From positions 2,271,001 through 2,335,000 of the forward strand of contig NC_088299.1 in NCBI RefSeq assembly GCF_032854445.1: a DNA stretch of 64,000 nucleotides, in the 5' to 3' direction. Source of the stretch: Liolophura sinensis (Eukaryota > Mollusca > Polyplacophora > Chitonida > Chitonidae). A model generated the notes under the pieces. That model made no database searches. It worked only from the letters and a program-made list of their open reading frames with translations, and was not told the origin of the DNA. This document shows, in pieces, positions 37,512 through 48,879 of the stretch; within the stretch, counting starts at the first letter, position 1; every line of letters starts with the position of its first letter. A program made the translations under genes and the position numbers.

Positions 37512-37804
37512 GTGAGTGAGTGCTTGGGGTTTAACGTCGTACTTAAAAATTTTTCAGTCATATGTCGATGAAGGAGTCTTTAGAGTGTATATAATGAGTC
37601 TCCTTGTTGCAGGACGGATTTTCACCGGTTATCTTCACTGAGACGACTTACCGAAAGGAAGCCATAATGGGGAGCCATTATACTGATATGGATCAACCAG
37701 TCGTTGCACTTCTCCTGAATGTTGAATGCCAAGCGAGGAAGCTTCCTCTTTGGTCTTAGGTGTGACCCGACCCAGGATTGACCCTGGATCTCCCGCCCTC
37801 GGTC
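37512..37804 (-). mobile_element. SINE-2 copy with 11-bp target-site duplication
   Basis: In reverse orientation it starts with the GAGTGAGTGAGTGCTTGGGG tail and ends within the tRNA-like head, whose first bases are missing. AATCGAGTTGA flanks it at 37501-37511 and 37805-37815. The 5' truncation and short duplication are typical of LINE-driven insertion. Confidence 0.88.
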
Positions 37805-37934
37805 AATCGAGTTGATTATTCGCTGAGCATTATTGAAAGGATGAGAGCCAAAGTGCTTTGGAGTCGCAAATTCTTTATATATTGTACTGTTGTCAGCACT
37901 AGTCTTATTTGTATTTGATAAAAACTAACCCTTC

Positions 37935-38420
37935 CTGTAATAGAATAACAGTGGTTGGTTTCATCATCAGACAGTAGACACACTTAACATCAGGTGAATT
38001 GGTGTAGCACTGGTCCATTACGCTACCGGACAGCAGACAAACCTAAACTCCGGGGTTTTGCTATAGCAGTGGTCCATTACGTTACCAGACAAACCTAATC
38101 TCTAGTGTATTTTAGCAGTGGCCCATTATGCTACCGGACAGTAGACAAAGATACCTGTGGTGCATTGTAGCAGTGATACCATTACGTTACCGTACAGCAG
38201 ACAAACCTAGTCTCTGGTGTATTGTAGCAGTGGTACCATTACGTTACCGGACAGCAGACAAACCTAACCTCTGGTGTTTTGCTACAGCAGTATCCCATTA
38301 CGTTACCGGACAGCAGACAAATCTAACCGCTGGTTTATTGTAGCAGTGGTCCATTACGATACTAGGCAGTAGCCTAACCTCTAGTGTATTGCTGTAACAA
38401 TGGTTAATTTCATTACGTAA
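37935..38420. repeat. 57-bp minisatellite, about 8 copies
   Basis: CCATTACGTTACCGGACAGC, AGACAAACCTAA and CTCTGGTGTATTGTAGCAGT recur at steps of 57-59 bp; the edges are degenerate. Confidence 0.85.
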
Positions 38421-38493
38421 CTGCAGACAACCCTGACCCTTGCTGTGGTGTATTCTTATTGTATTGAGTATTGTATTGCAAAGCTTGATCTTA

Positions 38494-39112
38494 TTACCAT
38501 TCTGTAGACAATCAGGGGTTGATTATATTACCAGTCCGTAGACATTCTGGGGTTGAATATATTACCAGTCTGTAGACAAACTGGGGTTGATTATATTACC
38601 AGTCCGTAGACAAACTGAGGTTGATTATATTACCAGTCTGTAGACAAACTGGGGTTGATTATATTACCAGTCTGTAGACAAAATGGTGTTGATTATGTAA
38701 CCAGTCTGTAGACAAACTGGGGTTGATTACATTACCAGTCTGTAGACAAACTGGGGTTGATTACATTACCATATTATATTATATTATATTGAGCCTCCGT
38801 GGCTCAGTCGGTTAGCGCTCTAGCGCAGAGTAATGACCCAGGAGGTTCTCACCAATGCAGTCGCTGTTCAAGTCCAGTTCATGCTGGCTTCCTCTCCGGC
38901 AGTACGTGGGAAGGTCAGCCAGCAACCTGCGGATGGTCATGGGTTTCCCCCCGGGCTGTGCCCGGTTTCCACCCACCAAAATGTTGGCCGCCGTCGTATA
39001 AGTGAAATATTCTTGAGTACGGCGTAAAACACCAATCAAATAAATAAATAAATAAATATTACCAGTCTGTAGACAATCTGGGATTGATTATATTACCAGT
39101 CTTTAGACAGAC
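38494..39112. repeat. 34-bp minisatellite interrupted by a SINE-1
   Basis: GTAGACAAACTGGGGTTGAT plus TATATTACCAGTCT recurs about 8 times to 38770, and about 1.5 more copies follow the SINE (from 39057). Confidence 0.92.
38792..39056 (+). mobile_element. SINE-1 copy, full length, inside the 34-bp minisatellite
   Basis: It begins with the complete tRNA-like head GCCTCCGTGGCTCAGTCGGT (A-box), followed by TTAGCGC, and ends in (AAAT)n. The 34-bp array resumes immediately after it, so the SINE inserted into the array. A short AT-rich filler lies just before it and the target duplication is unclear. Confidence 0.9.
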
Positions 39113-39939
39113 CACAGCCCTGACTATTTACTAATACCCATCTTCTTCTTGCTTGCATTCATTATCACAGCAATTCAATGGTGATTTGCCCGGTATGCAA
39201 TATCATAAATATGGCCTATGCAATCTATCGTATTACGTAATACACATTTTAACACACTAGAGAAATACACTGAAAAACAATTCTGATCTTGAATACACAA
39301 CTATGGAGTTTTTTTTAATCTTTCAAGTGGAAATATCGGTGCAAATAATATCAGATGTTATTAGGTTTATCGGGGTGAAGAGGGATATGGTCGATTGTGT
39401 TATCATTTTGATCCTAACTTTTTCAATTACATTAGTAATTACTGGATACAGTTACAAACAGCTGTTGCCAGTTTCAGAAGATGGATTTACTTGATTAACC
39501 TTGAAAATGTAAATCTGGGACTAGGTGAATACCACTGTTCGCGCTTAGCTAAATGTGGAGAGATAGACGACTGCGAGGAAAGTAAATATTGATTCATATT
39601 TACTTGATATATTATGTTGGCGCAGAAGCCTTATGGACATGTTGTAAAGTGACACTGCAAAAAGCATTGGACAGATCATTGCAGATGAGCGATAATGCTG
39701 ACTGGTAGAGTGGTTATTTTTACGTAATCAAACCTGTAAAAGTACCACGTAAGAATCCAAGCAGTAATTAACTGAAATTCTAGCAAAGCCACGAATGTTC
39801 GTCGTACCACAATTGTGTTAGTAGCTGTTTAAAATACTAGCCACTCCATAATAGAATACTGTCACTAGCACGTTAATATTCTATCCATATATGTGTTACT
39901 ATTCCACCGCTACATGATTATAATTATCACTATAATTAT

Positions 39940-40189
39940 TTAATTTATTTATTTATTTCATTGGGGTTTTACGCCGTACTGAAGAATATTTCACATATAC
40001 GACGGCGGCCAGCATTATGGTGGAAGGAAACACAACAACAATCCGCAGGCTGCTGCCAGGCCTTCCCACGTATGGCCGGAGAGGAGGTCAGTATGAGTTG
40101 GATTTGAACTCACAGCGACCGCATTGGTGAGAGGCTCCTGGGTCATTACGCTGCGCTGACGCGCTGACAAACTGAGCCACGGAGGCCCA
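39940..40189 (-). mobile_element. SINE-1 copy, reverse orientation, near full length
   Basis: The tail TTTATTTATTTATTTCATTG is on the left and the head ACTGAGCCACGGAGGCCCA on the right. The internal GCATTATGGTGG segment is altered compared with other copies. No clear target duplication was seen. Confidence 0.88.
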
Positions 40190-40379
40190 CGAATTACTAC
40201 AACCGTATCATTCTGACAGTACAACTATAACATTCTAGTACTATATAACAATTTTAGAGTTTTACCACTGCAACCGTTTATTTTTGCGGTAGGCCAACCA
40301 CCCGCTAGCATTATAACGTTATTTGCAGTAGAACAACGAAGCAATGCACTGCAACATCATAATTTTAGTAGAACAACAA

Positions 40380-40465
40380 TTTAGCTCTAGCACTAAAACA
40401 TTATAGTTCTAGCACTAAAACATTATAGTTCTAGCACTAAAACATTATAATCCTAGCAGTACCGG
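40380..40465. repeat. 22-bp tandem repeat, about four copies
   Basis: TTCTAGCACTAAAACATTAT plus two bases is repeated head to tail. Confidence 0.85.
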
Positions 40466-41029
40466 ATTATTTCTGTTTTTCTGTTTTGGACTTTTTACTG
40501 GATAACATATTCCATAGTTATTACTGCACACTGTATATCAACCTTATTTTTGATGTACCCACCTACCAATCACATAACTAAATAAAACCATGCACACATC
40601 TGGCAATAAAAGTTATAATTCACTAAACGAAGGAGGCTTAAAACGACTTGCACTGCTGTGTCCATGGAGAATTGGACCGGTGTACTGGTTTCAGTTAATG
40701 TGAATACCCAAGGGTCAAATATACAACGTTTTAGTTTACGTGAATACTAAAGGGTGAAACATACAACGGGGATACTCGAGTGTCAAATATACAGCGTTGT
40801 GTTTTTCCCGTCCAAATTTTCAAACGCATACAAAAAATTCCGCAAGCAAACACACGCGTCCTTGTTTTCATACATACTGTCGGTAACTGTTAGATGCCCG
40901 CTGTTAATTGATAAACTCTAGTCGCTCGGCGTATATCCCGGTCGTAAGAGCACGTTCCCACCTCACCTAACAATATCCCCGTTCCCTACTTCACACACAC
41001 CAACAAGTACACATCTCAGTTCACACTAG

Positions 41030-41510
41030 CTCATGTCGTTTCCCACAGGAACCTGCACTCTCACACCTCACCACATTCCGATCTCACCCCGTTCGGTACA
41101 CACCCTTCACTTAACCCTAGCTAGCTCATACAGTTCCTCAGAGACATCTCACCGCAGACCATCTCGCCCCCTTTCGTACTCACACGTGCACGCACCCACG
41201 ACCATGAATTCACCCTAGTTTGCCATGTTCTTCACACACACTAGCCTGCTCACATCACATCGTACCCCATCTCGCCCCCTTCCGTACTCATGCGCATGCA
41301 CCTGAGACCATCAATTCACCCCAGCCCGTGCTGTTCCCCATCGCACCCATCTTGCCCCCTTCCGTACTCACGCCTATGTGCCTTCAGCCATCAATTCACC
41401 CCAGCCAGCGCTGTTCCTCATCGCACCCATCTCGCCCCTTCTGTACACACCTTCACACACGCACCTCACTTCACCCTACCCCGCCCCTTTTCAAAAACAC
41501 TCTCCTCACC
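41030..41510. repeat. C-rich minisatellite, unit about 80 bp
   Basis: CTCGCCCCCTTCCGTACTCA recurs at 80-bp steps (41281, 41361, 41441), with more diverged copies on the left. It also holds ATCAATTCACCCCAGCC and CTGTTCCCCATCGCACCCAT. Strand asymmetry (C-rich, few G) keeps several + frames open, which explains the overlapping proline-rich frames here. Confidence 0.85.
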
Positions 41511-42134
41511 TTCCGATTCCACTTCGGATCCTGGTGTCCCCTAAAGATTTCCCTAAAGACATCTTGTGACACCTCAGTGATTTACCGTCAATAATAAGGG
41601 AACTGTTCGAGAACTGCGAGCAGTCAATCACTACAACGTCAAATAAAGCAGCTTTAAATGCCGGCCAGTTAGCAGTATCGGGGTGGGTGGGGAGTAAGAA
41701 ATACGCCATTAGCACGTGTCCTCACGATCTTTTGGCAGCGCATGATTAAGTCGTCTTAGAAGGAGACAAACAGGCAGAGTTTATGTAACATCTGCTTTGA
41801 GGACGTGCTATACCACAGGTGTCTTGTGTTTTCCTTTTCGCATGAGCACAATTTATAGTCATACATGGCAAGGGGAGTGCTGCAGCCCAGGTGTATTCTG
41901 TTTTCTTGTCCCAGCGAATTGATGAACTGATGTGTAATGGTAACGGTTTTGTTTTTCTATTACAGATCATTATATGCTTTATTAATCACGTGACCAAACT
42001 CTCTTGCATTGTTTTAATGTGTTGGTATGTGAAATATGATGACAATGCAACATTTGAGTAATTCTAGACCAGTGACTTCCAAGATATTACAATTAAAATC
42101 ACTGCAATTTTTGTATCTAATTCTCCTCGAGCCA

Positions 42135-42280
42135 TGGTGCTAGAGGGGCGTGTTACTTGCTAGTAATACTATTTAAGCAACTACATAAACAGATATAATA
42201 AAACCATGACTGAAGTAAAGTGACAAGAGGCCGGGTGCCATCTTTTGCCATTTGCCAAGTATTACACTGCCTTCACTGGT
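42135..42280 (-). mobile_element. DR-1 dispersed repeat, reverse orientation
   Basis: AATACTATTTAAGCAACTAC, AAAGTGACAAGAGGCCGGGT and CTTTTGCCATTTGCCA match the reverse complement of DR-1. Confidence 0.65.
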
Positions 42281-42549
42281 CTGGTTTTCCTCTCTATTCT
42301 GATGTCCTTTATATTGCACATATCGCACATATCGTACAGATATAATTGTCAGAGGCATTTAATTGAGATAATGAAGGCGTCCGAGACGACACTGCTCTAC
42401 ACAGCCAAGAGGCCGCATGTTTTCCAATCCTGCTAGGCCACCGTGAAGCAGGACATTGAGCCATTGTTATGTCAAAAATGGATTGTAGTGTAACCTTTAC
42501 AATGTTACAGTGTATACATTTTTATTGTCAAGTCAGACTCTTTTTAAGG

Positions 42550-42605
42550 TGACGTCATCATGATGAGCTGGAACAGGAACATTTGACGTCAATAAACTGA
42601 CGTCA
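42550..42605. promoter_or_regulatory. Cluster of three full CRE octamers (TGACGTCA)
   Basis: Perfect TGACGTCA palindromes lie at 42550-42557, 42584-42591 and 42598-42605, with a 12-bp palindrome TCATCATGATGA at 42555-42566. CREB/ATF proteins bind this octamer (family knowledge). No gene start was recognised beside it, so its target is unknown. Confidence 0.5.
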
Positions 42606-42765
42606 AGGTCCTGCTTCCGGGCGTATGACAGGTCCCCATTGTGCAACATGATGGATTGAAACACGGCGACTGATGTGGACCACTGCTTTGATTATGTTTG
42701 CAGAAGACAACATGCCTGCGACCAACTTGGTGAGTATATATGTACATCACAGCACACCGGACAAC

Positions 42766-42852
42766 CCGGTTTCCTCCACCGGTAAGACTTTCCACTATCG
42801 TATAATTCAAAAAATCTTAAGTACGTCGTCAAGTTAGACTCTAATGAATAAA
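42766..42852 (+). mobile_element. Diverged SINE-1-like fragment
   Basis: CCCGGTTTCCTCCACCGGTA is followed by ATCGTATAATTC, CTTAAGTACGTCGTC and an AATGAATAAATA tail, the same order as the SINE-1 3' half but strongly diverged. Confidence 0.45.
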
Positions 42853-43384
42853 TACAGGATATGGACAGCTTTGATCTCCGTATAACTCATCAGCATTTCC
42901 AAAGGCAGAAAAAAACCTGTTTAAATTCACAGGGCTTATTGCGAGCTCAGAAATATGAACTTTTCGAAGACAAACCTTCGCCGAAACAGGAACTGTAACA
43001 ACACGTTCAGTTTCCAAGATCTAAGAGCTTTTTGCTTAGTCGCGACACGCCACGAGACAGACCTCTGTAAACAAGGCCAATCAACGAGATCACAGACGCT
43101 CTTCCCCGTTGACCAGAGACCGTAATTCACTCAGATCTCTTGTTTTTCTTCTGCCCCCCCCCCTCTCTCTGTCTTCTAAGGATTCCAACTGATAGCTTTT
43201 CAACACGAACAACAGGGAGAAAGGGAATAACCTACGTGGCTAATTGACCTTCAAAGGCATAGTCCACGCCCATTTAAACCAGAAAGATGCCCGCGTAAAG
43301 AGAAGAACATTAAAAGTACATGCGCACTTCAGATGTATAAGTGATACCGAATTGATAGACCCAACTTAGCAATATAATTAAAGA

Positions 43385-43568
43385 CTTACAGCATAGAGAG
43401 TAAGCTATGATAGTGTGATAGCTGGCAAACGGTCAAACGTAACCGGTGGAATACGGCCCCTTCCAGTTTCTATTCTGTTCATGTACAGGCATAAATTGCA
43501 GCAATTGCCACCATGACTTAAGCAGAATTAGCTACAAAAGGCAGCGATGTTAACTGAAATTAATTACA
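43385..43568 (+). mobile_element. DR-1 dispersed repeat, + orientation
   Basis: CATAGAGAGTAAG, GATAGCTGGCAAACGGTCAA, ACCGGTGGAATACGGCC and AAGCAGAATTAGCTACAAAA are in DR-1 order. Part of the middle is deleted. Confidence 0.7.
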
Positions 43569-44112
43569 CCGATCCACAATTCGTCTGTTAGATATCATGG
43601 GGCAAACATAGAATGAATTAATGAATGGATGAAAGATTTTTGTTTAACGCCAGATTCAAGAGAAGTAATTAGAACGAGAAACATTAATTACCTTTAACCT
43701 GAAAATCCAATATCAGGACCAAAATAAACCAATACGCATTTAATATCAACTAAAAACAAAAATAAGTCAAAATTCACAAACCTTATTAAATATATTTTGC
43801 ATACAGTACCTTAATATGTTTAAAATATCAGTAAATATTTAACTTAAACATCTCCAGCAACGCAGTTAAACCATGGAATAGATTAAGTGGTCAGGGCCCC
43901 ATGGAGAACACTAATCACTTAGCCCACACAGGAAATCTCTAAATTATTCGCCTTTTACGGCAAACTTGCTTGGAGGACTGAGGTTCTATTCTTTTATCAC
44001 CCCGGAGACATCACCAGGGTAGAGGATGACACACTTGGAATCGATTTTAAAATGTCAACACAGAAAAATCGTCAAAAATGACGAAGAAAATCATTTCTAA
44101 GGTCTCACCTAC

Positions 44113-44261
44113 CGTGACATTGCAGAAATAAATGTGGTATGTTTGATTTCCGATAGAAATTAGGTTGTTGGGAAGGTCCATACGAACTGTCCTCAGAACT
44201 GTTTCTCTATAATCTCTCGGCGTGTACGCTATGAACTGCGACTCGTTCACCCCTAGTGTAC
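44113..44261 (-). CDS. Candidate exon 2 of the same type II membrane glycoprotein
   Basis: The exon starts after the acceptor CTACTTGCAG|GT and contributes two bases that complete codon 46 left by the exon at 46512-46647. It reads TLGVNESQFIAYTPRDYRE (residues 47-65) and ends in a TYHIYFCNVT segment (86-95). Two overlapping donors are possible: ACG|GTAGGT (end 44113, used here) or TAG|GTGAGA (end 44109). Together the two exons place four N-glycosylation sequons (N42, N51, N84, N93) on the side beyond the membrane segment and none on the cytosolic side, as expected of a luminal or extracellular domain. No further downstream exon was identified, so the gene is incomplete and its function unknown. 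Confidence 0.42.
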
Positions 44262-46511
44262 CTGCAAGTAGGATGCCATCACGGCTTTATCTTCCTGTAC
44301 CAGTCACACCTAGCGTTGCAAGCTCATCCCGGATCCACCACAACGTGGGAAACACGCAAGTGATAGGATAGCTCCGCGTCTGTTAGATCGCTCCGAGGTG
44401 CCAAATAAACGTCTTAGGCGGTAAAACAAACAACGATCAGTCCAATGCACAGCTCTTTAGCCAAGTGACTAGAGGATATGAGAGCATGGCGTTTTGCGTT
44501 GTGAGACTGTGGATATAACAAACGGCATAAGTCACTAACGCACAGCAGAATAGAGCTGGTACGGAAGTCTGGTGTTCACTACAAATGACAACGGATGCTG
44601 ATTGAACGGCAGACAGACTGACTGGGTGACAGATTAAAGATAGAATCAGTTTTGCTAATCTGATGGATAAGCGCTCTAATGAAGGTTGTCACTTTAAGAG
44701 GACCATCGGAATTGCAAACGGCACTGCCAGACGTCACGGAATATTAGTGTACTGGACATATCAGCTATGAGACGTTAGGATGAACAGCAAGCGCTCATGT
44801 ACCAGATTTGTCTCATCAATGAGTCACAATGTTTAGGATAAAAAAGACCCCAAAACCCGGTTAAAACAAAAGTTTTGCAATGATACTAACTAATGATACC
44901 CTGTCTAACAAAATCAACCTTTCGGGACAAAATGAGGGTTCTCCTGTAGAAGGCAATCATAGCTTAAGTTGTGTGTAACCATCACGGCAACATATGTTTT
45001 GAAAACGCGCTTTGTGCTAGCGGTCCTAGAAATAGCTCCAATATATGCTGAACAGAAAAGGTAAAGATTTTCCTCTTGAAAATACTGATCAGATTTTAAA
45101 TTTGTTTTAATGTAAACTTTTGACAGTCCTTACTAAGTAGGTGAAAAAGTAAGTGATGAATCATGGCAGGTTTTGAAGATATATGTCAGCGTGTTATTTC
45201 AAAACTCCAACATGGCATTGGAAAACCTTTTTATATAGGCCAGTCTGTATTTTTGAAACCAATAAACAACTTCTGTCATACAACAGTAAAGTTTGATCCT
45301 TCAAAAACATTCCGCAGGTGTTTTTGTCACGTAAAAATGGAAACTATAAATTTTGTGAGAGATGATTAAACCAAATCCATGGAGTGACGTAAGGTTATAT
45401 GCCATGAGTTCTGATGTTATCTGTTGTTTGTTTTTTTCATCCCGCATGTGTATGACCTATTGAAAAGGTAACTACTCTTGCAGCAATCCCTGTCCATGTT
45501 TGTCTACATGAATTTGTCAGTTCATCGATTTACTTCCTAGTTATTGGGAATATTGCAGGGGACCAAATGAAGTGCAGTGCCGAGTATGTAAAACGTGCGT
45601 AGTGCGCAAACTAGGCAATTATGACGACACAAAGGCTTTCAGCGGGTACTGCTTTAATTGAGATTTGTACACAAGCCCTACACCCATCAGAACTCCATAA
45701 GAGCTTAGACCCTGTATCACTTATTATGCCCTTGAACCACCAGATCTCCATAAGAGCTTGGTTTCAGTACACGGATCTTTATGGTATTCTAGAACCACCA
45801 GATTTGCATAAGGGATTAGTTCCAGTACATGGGTCGTTATGGTACCGTAGAACCATCAGATCTCCATAAGGGCTTAGTTTTAGTACACGTGTCGTTGTGA
45901 TACCCCCAGAACAACCAGATCTCCACAAGGGTTTAGTCCGTTTTCACGAGCCCTTATGGTGCCCTATAACCATTATATCTCTCAAATCATTCTTGCATGT
46001 ATTTCTCAAGGAAGGACTATGTTTTGCAATTCCATTCTGCAATAATTCCACCAAACTTGGTGAACTCACGGTGCAGAAAATGTAGACAAAAACGAGTTAA
46101 AGTTACAAGCGAAACATCATGGAAACACGTTAGATGGAGCGATTTTTGCCGTCACCTCCCATGGGTTGGTAAATAAAAGCTGACAAAACACTGTGCCGCC
46201 ATCAATAATTGAGATATTATCTTCAGCTTCATATACACGTCAAATCATGGATTTCTGTTAGATTATGCATCGATTCGCAGCTTACCTCGATTTTCCCGTG
46301 GCTGTTGTTTTGACAGGTAAATGGATGGGGTATAGGGGAGAGCTTGAGCGTATTGGGTGCGCATATTTATTACCTATGAAAATAAACCGCTTTTTTTAGT
46401 GTAATGTTTATAATGAGACAGGAGCAGAATCATTTGGGATGTTTATGGCTTCCTGCTTCGTTGATGTATCTTGGGAACTGATACTATTGCAAGCTGTAAA
46501 CATGAACTCAC
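44262..46511 (-). other. Putative 2.25 kb intron of the type II membrane protein candidate
   Basis: It is bounded by GTGAGT and TTGCAG and contains the 58-bp minisatellite at 45.7-46.0 kb. No other recognisable feature was seen. Confidence 0.4.
45680..45985. repeat. 58-bp minisatellite, about five copies
   Basis: AGATCTCCATAAGGGCTTAG begins units at 45742, 45800, 45858 and 45917, with one weaker copy to the left. Confidence 0.9.
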
Positions 46512-46647
46512 CAATGGTATCATTCCGACCTGTTAGCATGTACAAAGTCGCACAAACCAGACCCATGCAAATAAACACGCTGAATAAAGATCTACAGAGC
46601 CTCGCGGGATTCCGTGGATAGCCTGTTAGCTGTTGTTTCTCTGCCAT
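46512..46647 (-). CDS. Candidate exon 1 of a type II membrane glycoprotein, family unknown
   Basis: The exon opens with ATG in good context (G at -3 and +4) and encodes a short basic cytosolic tail, MAEKQQLTGYPRNPARLCR. A 19-residue hydrophobic segment (20-38) and GRNDTI follow. A near-perfect donor, G|GTGAGT, cuts the frame after one base of codon 46 (phase 1). This layout is that of a signal-anchored (type II) membrane protein, as in Golgi enzymes and some cell-surface proteins. Reading through the donor gives a further 33 codons with no membrane or motif features. I do not recognise the family. The alternative is a chance open frame; phase agreement with the exon at 44261 argues against that. 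Confidence 0.45.
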
Positions 46648-47155
46648 CGCTATGAAAGGTGCGGCGGTTGTGATGGCACACCATCCTCATGGCCTTTATT
46701 TACAACTTCCAGAACAATCAAACATTTATCCGGAAAATGTTCAAATGTCTACCGTTTTGAATAATAAACAATCGGTCAGCGTATCGCCTAATATGCATTC
46801 GCATGGTGCAATTTATCATGCGAAAACGACTAGTTCAGTAAAAACAGAACAAGCTCTATATGCAATTCATTCGATTCCATTGTAGTCTGAATGTGGAAAC
46901 AGACACCACAAAGCCTTGTATACGGCTATTATGGAGTTCGACTTTTAACTAATCTTTGCTTCTTTAAAGCATACATGAAAATACTTGGCTTTTATTTCTT
47001 AATATCAAGATTAAGATGTGGCCTACCATATAAAAGTACGAGAAGCTCTTCAGCTTTGCTCCTTGGATGTACAAATGACCCTGTAGTGGTCAATCCTAAA
47101 CTTAAGTAGCCTGCTGTGGTAGGGCCCAAGGTGATATCGGTCAAAGAACTTTTTG

Positions 47156-47406
47156 ATTTATTTATTTATTTGATTGGTGTTTTACGCCGTACTCAAAAAT
47201 ATTTCACTTATACGACGGCGGCCAGCATTATGGTGGGTGGAAACCGGGCACAGGCCGGGGGAAACCCACGACCCCGCAGGTTGCTGGCAGACTTTCCCAC
47301 TTACAGCCGGAGAGGAAGCCAGCATGAGCTGGACTTGAACTCACAGCGACCGCATTGGTGAGAGGCTACTGGGTCATTACGCTGCGCTATCGCGCTAACC
47401 GACAAA
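47156..47406 (-). mobile_element. SINE-1 copy with 9-bp target-site duplication
   Basis: The body is complete in reverse orientation. AACTTTTTG flanks it at 47147-47155 and 47407-47415. The head ends at GCGCTAACCGAC. Confidence 0.86.
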
Positions 47407-48879
47407 AACTTTTTGGGAGGAGAACTCGAATTGGGACCACTAATCTGGTTCCGCCTTCCTCGTAGATTCATGGACTACGTCTTTTCCTAATGAAATCCCC
47501 AACCTAATCCCCGGCCAATGACGTAAAATTTGCATAGAATAAACGGGTTATTAATAATTATAAAATGTGGTAAAACATATATTTCTGTTTTCTTTTTTTT
47601 TTGTGGCATATCTTTCTTCAATTTCCAGAAACCATCTTTTTTTCGTCTTGTAGTGAACTTTTATGTATTCTAAAAACTGATTTCACAACAGCAAAACAAA
47701 AGAGGGGTCCATGCAGATTTACACGGGTATAGGCATTTCGTTTATTACGTGCTTCGTAACTCCATAAATAACCTTTCAATCTGGAATTCTTATAAGGCCA
47801 TGGTATACACCATTTTATATAAACCGAAAACACGGTGTCGCGTCTTCTGTACCTAGACGTATTCCACTACCACTTTCTCTTTGAAAATGGCTTTAAAGCT
47901 CATCTGAATTGTTTCGTAATCAGATGAAAACAGCTGATTTAACGTTGAAGAAACGGGTGACGTCACAGTGGAACAGATGCCTTCTCGGGTGGTAGAAATA
48001 TCTCGCCCTTGATTGGTTAAACCTGAGAGCATTTTCCCGTGGACGTTTTTGCGATGTTGTGATTATCCAACATCACAGTGACGTTTTTTAACTTTAAATC
48101 TGGCCTTTTTATCGATACATATATGTAGTTGGTTTCGTGTTGTCTTTTCGTTTAATTTCATTATGAATGTCCTTATAGCACTGAAAGCCACTCACTGTTT
48201 TCTGAGTTAAACATGTTCACGCCATGAGATGGCAGAATACTGCCTACGTTGCATCAAGCCATAATCATTCATTCATTAGGTATACAGCGGATACTGCTCA
48301 ACACTCAATTAGCTGCGATTGTAATTTACCTTTATGGATTTATGTTTGGACTAAAAGCCTTGTTTATAATAAATTCATGAACTATTCGATACTTTTTGCA
48401 TTTTGTCCGTGGGTTCGACAGCTCACACTATATGTGCGCGGCTTGGGGACAAGGTGCAAACATTACAATAACCCAGTTGTGTTGCTCTGAAAGGAAGAAT
48501 GCATTTTCGCCGACAAATACAACAAACAACTGACGTCTATTGAGTTTACTGTGATCGACAAAATAATAAGCTAAAAGTCAGAGTGGTTGGATCTATCTTA
48601 TACCTGGCAGTTTTTTCATACACTTGCGCTCATAATTTATTTACAAAGTTTAACACGCCAACAATTAATTTAATTATAGATGAAATAATCTCTATTAACT
48701 TGATTCAAGCTCTCAGTGCATGAACGGCTACACTAAAAAGACCCCAACGTCAAATAATATTACATTCCATAAATCTTACAAAACCTAATATGTGCATTGT
48801 CTTCATCAAAACCAATTTTGCTGCATTTCAATTACCTTAATGTTCCAGTAGATGCCACTTTTGGGCAAAGGGCCCACGA
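47407..48879. other. No gene recognised between the type II candidate and unit A
   Basis: Contains the single CRE at 47958 and otherwise ordinary A+T-rich sequence. Confidence 0.5.
47958..47965. promoter_or_regulatory. Single CRE octamer with nearby CCAAT-type motif
   Basis: TGACGTCA is followed about 50 bp later by GATTGGTT (reverse CCAAT). It lies 1.3 kb upstream of the candidate type II membrane protein ATG, with a SINE in between. This is a weak promoter suggestion only. Confidence 0.25.

Larger units (their letters stand above)
42606..44112. other. Region where the 3' exons of the type II membrane candidate might lie; none supported
   Basis: A pyrimidine tract ending CTTCTAAG at about 43180 on the + strand resembles an acceptor but leads into no long frame. 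A DR-1 copy occupies 43.4-43.57 kb. Confidence 0.45.

Noticed and set aside
41033-41594. Overlapping proline/serine/histidine-rich frames
   Set aside because: They lie on the C-rich 80-bp minisatellite, where lack of A and G in stop positions keeps all + frames open.
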